A stretch of 64,000 nt of DNA from Pelomonas sp. SE-A7 (GTDB taxonomy: Bacteria > Pseudomonadota > Gammaproteobacteria > Burkholderiales > Burkholderiaceae_C), in assembly GCF_030345705.1 (NCBI RefSeq), contig NZ_JAUASW010000001.1:2790001-2854000 (forward strand). Direction: 5' to 3'. The translations under genes were made by a program, and so were the position numbers. This document shows positions 60,972 to 64,000 of the stretch, piece by piece; positions within the stretch are counted from its first letter, which is position 1, and each line of letters begins with the position of its first letter. The notes below the pieces were generated by a model. That model worked only from the letters and a program-made list of their open reading frames with translations, did not search any database and was not told the DNA's origin.

Positions 60972-63385
60972 AGCAGCCCATGAGACTGCCCCGTCTGCTC
61001 GACCTGCGCCGGCTGGAGGCGCGCATCGTCGCCATGTTCCTGGGCCTGCTGCTGGTGGTGCAGCTGATCAGCTTCGGCCTGATCGGCAGCAGCATCGAGC
61101 GCAATGCCGAGGCCTCGATCTCGGCAGAGCTGGAGACCGGCGAGCGGGTCTACCGGCGCCTGCTCGTTCAGGAAGCAGAGAAGCGCAACGATGCGGCCCG
61201 CGTGCTGGCGGCCGACTACGGTTTCATTGAGACCATAGGCAACGGCGAAGGCCAGCAGGATGTGCCGACCCTCACCGACGCCCTGAAGAACCACGGCGAC
61301 CGCATTGGCGCCACTGTGGTCGTCTATGCCGACCGCGAGCAGCGCCTGGTGGCCGCGACGCGTCCGCAGGTCGAGGGCTTTGCCAAGCTGATCGCCCCGC
61401 TGACCCGCAAGATGCGGTGTCGCGGCGGCAGCGAGGCGATCCAGGGGCCCAACATCGTGCTGGTCGGCGGGCAGCCCTACCAGGTGGTCGCAGTGCCGGT
61501 CTGCACGCCGGCGCCCAACGGCTCGGTGCTCATGGCCTTCGAGCTGGACAGCGCCACGCTGAAGGACCTGAAGCAGCTGTCGCGGCTGGACGCGGCCGTG
61601 GTCAACAACGGCCCGGACTGGCATGTGCTGGTCAGCAGCCGGCCACAGCTGATAGACAACGAGCTGGCGCCGCAATTGCGCGCCGACGGCACCCTGTTCG
61701 CGCTGAAGCTCGGCGGCGAGCAACTGCGCGGTCGCTACGTCAGCCTGGTGCGCGCCTCCGGCGACGAGGTGGGCGTGCTGCTGCTGCGCTCGTTCGACGA
61801 GGCCATCGCGCCCTACCGGCAGCTGCAGTGGAAGCTGCTGGGCCTGACCGGCGTCGGCGTTGCCCTGTTCGTGCTGCTGAGCCTGCCCTTCGCCCGCCGC
61901 ATCACCGAGCCGCTGAAGCTGCTGGCCGAGTCGGCCAAGCGCCTGGGCCGCGGCGACTACGACACGCCCATCGAGCCCAAGTCCACCGACGAGGTCGGCG
62001 CCCTGGCCACCGCCTTCGAGGCCATGCGCACCGACATCCGCGCCCGCGAGGAGCAGGTGCGCCGCCTCGCGTTCTGGGACCCGCTGACCGGTCTGCCCAA
62101 CCGCGAGCAGTTCAGCCAGAGGCTGTCGCAGCAGCTGAATGCCTCCGGCCGCTGCGCAGTGCTGATGCTGGACCTGGACCGCTTCAAGCATGTCAACGAC
62201 GTGCTGGGCCACGCCTTCGGCGACCAGCTGCTGTGCAGCGTGTCGGAGCGGCTGAGCAGGCTCTCGGCAGCGAGTTCGAGCCTGCTTGCCCGGCTGGGCG
62301 GCGACGAGTTCGTGCTACTGCTGGAAGGTGCCGACGAGATGGCGGCCATCCAGGCCGCCCGGCGCATCCTCAAAGACTTCGAACAGCCGCTGCACATCGA
62401 GGACCAGACCGTGGATATAGGCGCCGGCATCGGCATTGCGCTGAGCCCCGAGCACGGCATCGAGGTCAGCACCCTGCTCAGCCGCGCCGAGCTGGCCATG
62501 TATTCGGCCAAGCGGCGGCAATGCGGCAGCATGGTCTACGAGGCGGCGCTGGATGCCGGCAGCCAGGAGTCGCTGTCCCTGCTGGGCGAGCTGCGCCATG
62601 CGGTCGAGGCCAACGAGCTGCGCCTGTACCTGCAGCCCAAGATCGACCTGAACAGCGGAGCTGTCGTCAGTGCCGAAGCCCTGGTGCGCTGGGACCATCC
62701 GCAGCGCGGCCTGGTGCCGCCCATGGCCTTCATCCCGTTCGCCGAGCAGACCGGTTTCATCCGTCAGCTGACCGCCTGGGTGCTGGCCGAGTCGGCCAAG
62801 GTGCTGCAGTCGGCCCGGCTGCGCGGCCTGGACCTTCGCATCAGCGCCAATCTCTCGACCCGCGACCTGCTGGACCAGGACCTGCCGGTCAAGGTCGAGC
62901 AGCTGCTGAGCCGTTACTCGGTGGCGCCTGAATTCCTTTGCCTGGAGATCACCGAGAGCGCCATCATGGATGACCCGCAGCGTGCCCTGCAGACGCTGGA
63001 GCGCTTGCATGAGATGGGCTTCCGCCTGTCCATCGACGACTTCGGCACCGGTTATTCCTCGCTGGCCTATCTGAAGCGTCTGCCCGTGGACGAACTGAAG
63101 ATAGACAAGAGTTTCGTGATGGCCATGGAGCGCGAGATCGACGATGCCAAGATCGTTCGTTCGACGATCGAGTTGGCCCACAACCTGGGGCTTAGCGTGG
63201 TGGCTGAAGGCGTGGAGACCGGCAAGGCCTGGAAGCTGCTCGCCGGCCTGGGCTGCGACGAAGGCCAGGGCTATTTCATCAGCCGACCCATGCCCGTCGA
63301 GCAGTTCTTCGAGTGGCTGCCGCGCTGGCAGGCGCCCGACCTCAGCGGCGAGCGGCTGGACACGATGTTCTCGGAGCTGAACTAG
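60968..63385 (+). CDS. Membrane sensor with GGDEF and EAL domains
   Basis: This 805-residue protein has a first helix (about 21-43), a periplasmic sensor domain (about 45-275), a second helix (about 285-305) and a HAMP region to about 360. A GGDEF domain (about 365-530, active site ARLGGDEF) follows, then an EAL domain (about 545-790). GGDEF is canonical and lacks the RxxD I-site. EAL motifs SAEALVRW, EITESAIMDD, DDFGTGYSS and KIDKSFV are intact, so both activities are possible. The GTG at 60968 overlaps the preceding stop; ATG at 60980 is an alternative start. Confidence 0.92.
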   Translation: MKQPMRLPRLLDLRRLEARIVAMFLGLLLVVQLISFGLIGSSIERNAEASISAELETGERVYRRLLVQEAEKRNDAARVLAADYGFIETIGNGEGQQDVPTLTDALKNHGDRIGATVVVYADREQRLVAATRPQVEGFAKLIAPLTRKMRCRGGSEAIQGPNIVLVGGQPYQVVAVPVCTPAPNGSVLMAFELDSATLKDLKQLSRLDAAVVNNGPDWHVLVSSRPQLIDNELAPQLRADGTLFALKLGGEQLRGRYVSLVRASGDEVGVLLLRSFDEAIAPYRQLQWKLLGLTGVGVALFVLLSLPFARRITEPLKLLAESAKRLGRGDYDTPIEPKSTDEVGALATAFEAMRTDIRAREEQVRRLAFWDPLTGLPNREQFSQRLSQQLNASGRCAVLMLDLDRFKHVNDVLGHAFGDQLLCSVSERLSRLSAASSSLLARLGGDEFVLLLEGADEMAAIQAARRILKDFEQPLHIEDQTVDIGAGIGIALSPEHGIEVSTLLSRAELAMYSAKRRQCGSMVYEAALDAGSQESLSLLGELRHAVEANELRLYLQPKIDLNSGAVVSAEALVRWDHPQRGLVPPMAFIPFAEQTGFIRQLTAWVLAESAKVLQSARLRGLDLRISANLSTRDLLDQDLPVKVEQLLSRYSVAPEFLCLEITESAIMDDPQRALQTLERLHEMGFRLSIDDFGTGYSSLAYLKRLPVDELKIDKSFVMAMEREIDDAKIVRSTIELAHNLGLSVVAEGVETGKAWKLLAGLGCDEGQGYFISRPMPVEQFFEWLPRWQAPDLSGERLDTMFSELN

Positions 63386-63406
63386 GCGTCGCCGGTCCAG
63401 GCCCGG

Positions 63407-64000
63407 TCAATAGCCGCGCTGACGCTGCACCTCGTGCAACAGCGGGCGGCCGGCCCGCAAGGCCAGCAGATTGGCAGCGACCACGGCCGCTGCCGTGCGC
63501 GCATCGGTCTGCGCTGCCGTGTGGGGCAGCACCGTCACCTGCGGATGCGACCAGAAGCGATGGCCGGTCGGCAGCGGTTCCTGCTGAAACACATCGAGCA
63601 CCGCGTGTCCGACCTGGCCGACGTCCAAGGCTGCTAGCAGGTCGTCCTCGACCACATGGGCGCCACGTGCCAGGTTGACCAGGGTTGCACCCTTCTTCAT
63701 CTGGCCCAGTCGGCGCGCATCGAAGAAGTCGCGCGTGGAAAGTGTCAGCGGCAGCAGATTGACCACGGTATTGGCCGACGCCAGTTCCCAGGCCAGGGCA
63801 TCCTCGCCATGGACGCAGGCCACGCCAGACAGGCTGACCGGCCTTGTGGCCCAGCCGCTGACCGCATAGCCCTGGGCCGCCAGCGCCCGCGCCACCCGGC
63901 CGCCCAACTCACCGAGACCAAGCACCAGCACTCGCCACTCGGCGGCACGCCGGTACTTGAGCGGCTGCCACTGCGCCTCGCGCTGCTGGACCGCCAGCTC
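63407..64000 (-). CDS. ghrA: Glyoxylate/hydroxypyruvate reductase A-like, 5' end outside window
   Basis: This is the C-terminal two-thirds of a D-2-hydroxyacid dehydrogenase that reduces glyoxylate and hydroxypyruvate. The NAD(P) motif VLGLGELGGRVA is at the start of the visible frame, with NLLPLTLSTRDFF, the catalytic-Arg loop NLARGAHVVEDDLL, the Glu in DVFQQEPLP and the catalytic His in VLPHTAAQT. The frame is open to the right edge (LKYRRAAEWRVLVLG), so the true start lies beyond 64000. It converges on the GGDEF-EAL gene with 21 bases between stops. Confidence 0.9.
   Translation of the reverse strand, partial: ELAVQQREAQWQPLKYRRAAEWRVLVLGLGELGGRVARALAAQGYAVSGWATRPVSLSGVACVHGEDALAWELASANTVVNLLPLTLSTRDFFDARRLGQMKKGATLVNLARGAHVVEDDLLAALDVGQVGHAVLDVFQQEPLPTGHRFWSHPQVTVLPHTAAQTDARTAAAVVAANLLALRAGRPLLHEVQRQRGY

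Overview
The window looks like chromosome from a high-GC betaproteobacterium of the order Burkholderiales, probably near Roseateles, Rubrivivax or Mitsuaria. The reasons are dense GC-rich coding, the conserved blocks fur/bamE-dapB-exbB-exbD-leuS-lptE-holA, hpf-ptsN-hprK, glnE divergent from yhdP, and metX-metW behind a SAM-II riboswitch. This placement is from gene content only. I see no rRNA, tRNA, CRISPR array, insertion sequence, integrase or prophage gene. Nearly everything reads as stable chromosomal backbone with small accessory modules.

Layout. 1-5.0 kb: the end of cheB, translationally coupled to a receiver-EAL phosphodiesterase, then a convergent beta-propeller diguanylate cyclase. 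5-16.7 kb: metabolic and signalling genes (aldo/keto reductase, UbiH-like hydroxylase, M14 carboxypeptidase, esterase, a large PAS-rich hybrid histidine kinase, pyrF, a GNAT acetyltransferase, a YCII-like exported protein, a DUF418 membrane protein). 16.8-24.1 kb: purB, an orphan periplasmic binding protein, cytochrome b561, codA, a glutathione transferase, a LuxR-type regulator and a membrane-anchored FMN glutamate-synthase-like protein. 24.2-28.3 kb: sppA and a prolyl oligopeptidase. 28.3-31.7 kb: a CecR-like TetR regulator with an HlyD/ATPase/permease exporter. 31.7-34.1 kb: the riboswitch-controlled metX-metW pair and a VOC protein.

34.2-40.6 kb is a tight minus-strand operon yhdP-nitrilase-lipoprotein-deacylase. 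40.7-44.7 kb holds glnE, a rhombosortase and a glutathione transferase, all overlapping. 44.8-47.0 kb is a self-contained YtrA-type GntR/ABC module with a clear operator palindrome and a strong terminator. 47.0-49.0 kb has a CarH-like B12 photoreceptor followed by a soluble di-iron desaturase-like protein. A roughly 600-base region without a convincing gene precedes corA. 50.9-60.3 kb is housekeeping: ribosome hibernation, nitrogen-PTS, HPr kinase, Fur, the BAM lipoprotein, lysine synthesis, a proton channel pair, leucyl-tRNA synthetase, LPS assembly and Pol III delta. 60.4-64 kb has a cupredoxin-like periplasmic protein overlapping a GGDEF-EAL sensor, and the C-terminal part of ghrA.

The most informative points are four. 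(1) The metX leader shows a SAM-II aptamer, an intrinsic terminator and a mutually exclusive antiterminator, so the whole switch can be drawn. (2) The MerR protein carries both the W-x9-EH light-sensing motif and the ExHxxG cobalamin motif, and sits next to a di-iron desaturase-like gene. (3) A rhombosortase is present without a recognisable substrate nearby. (4) Three c-di-GMP proteins are present, two of them translationally coupled to a chemotaxis methylesterase and to a copper-site protein. I found no clear evidence for a wholly new system. The CarH/desaturase pair and the cupredoxin/GGDEF-EAL pair are the best candidates for undescribed functional links.
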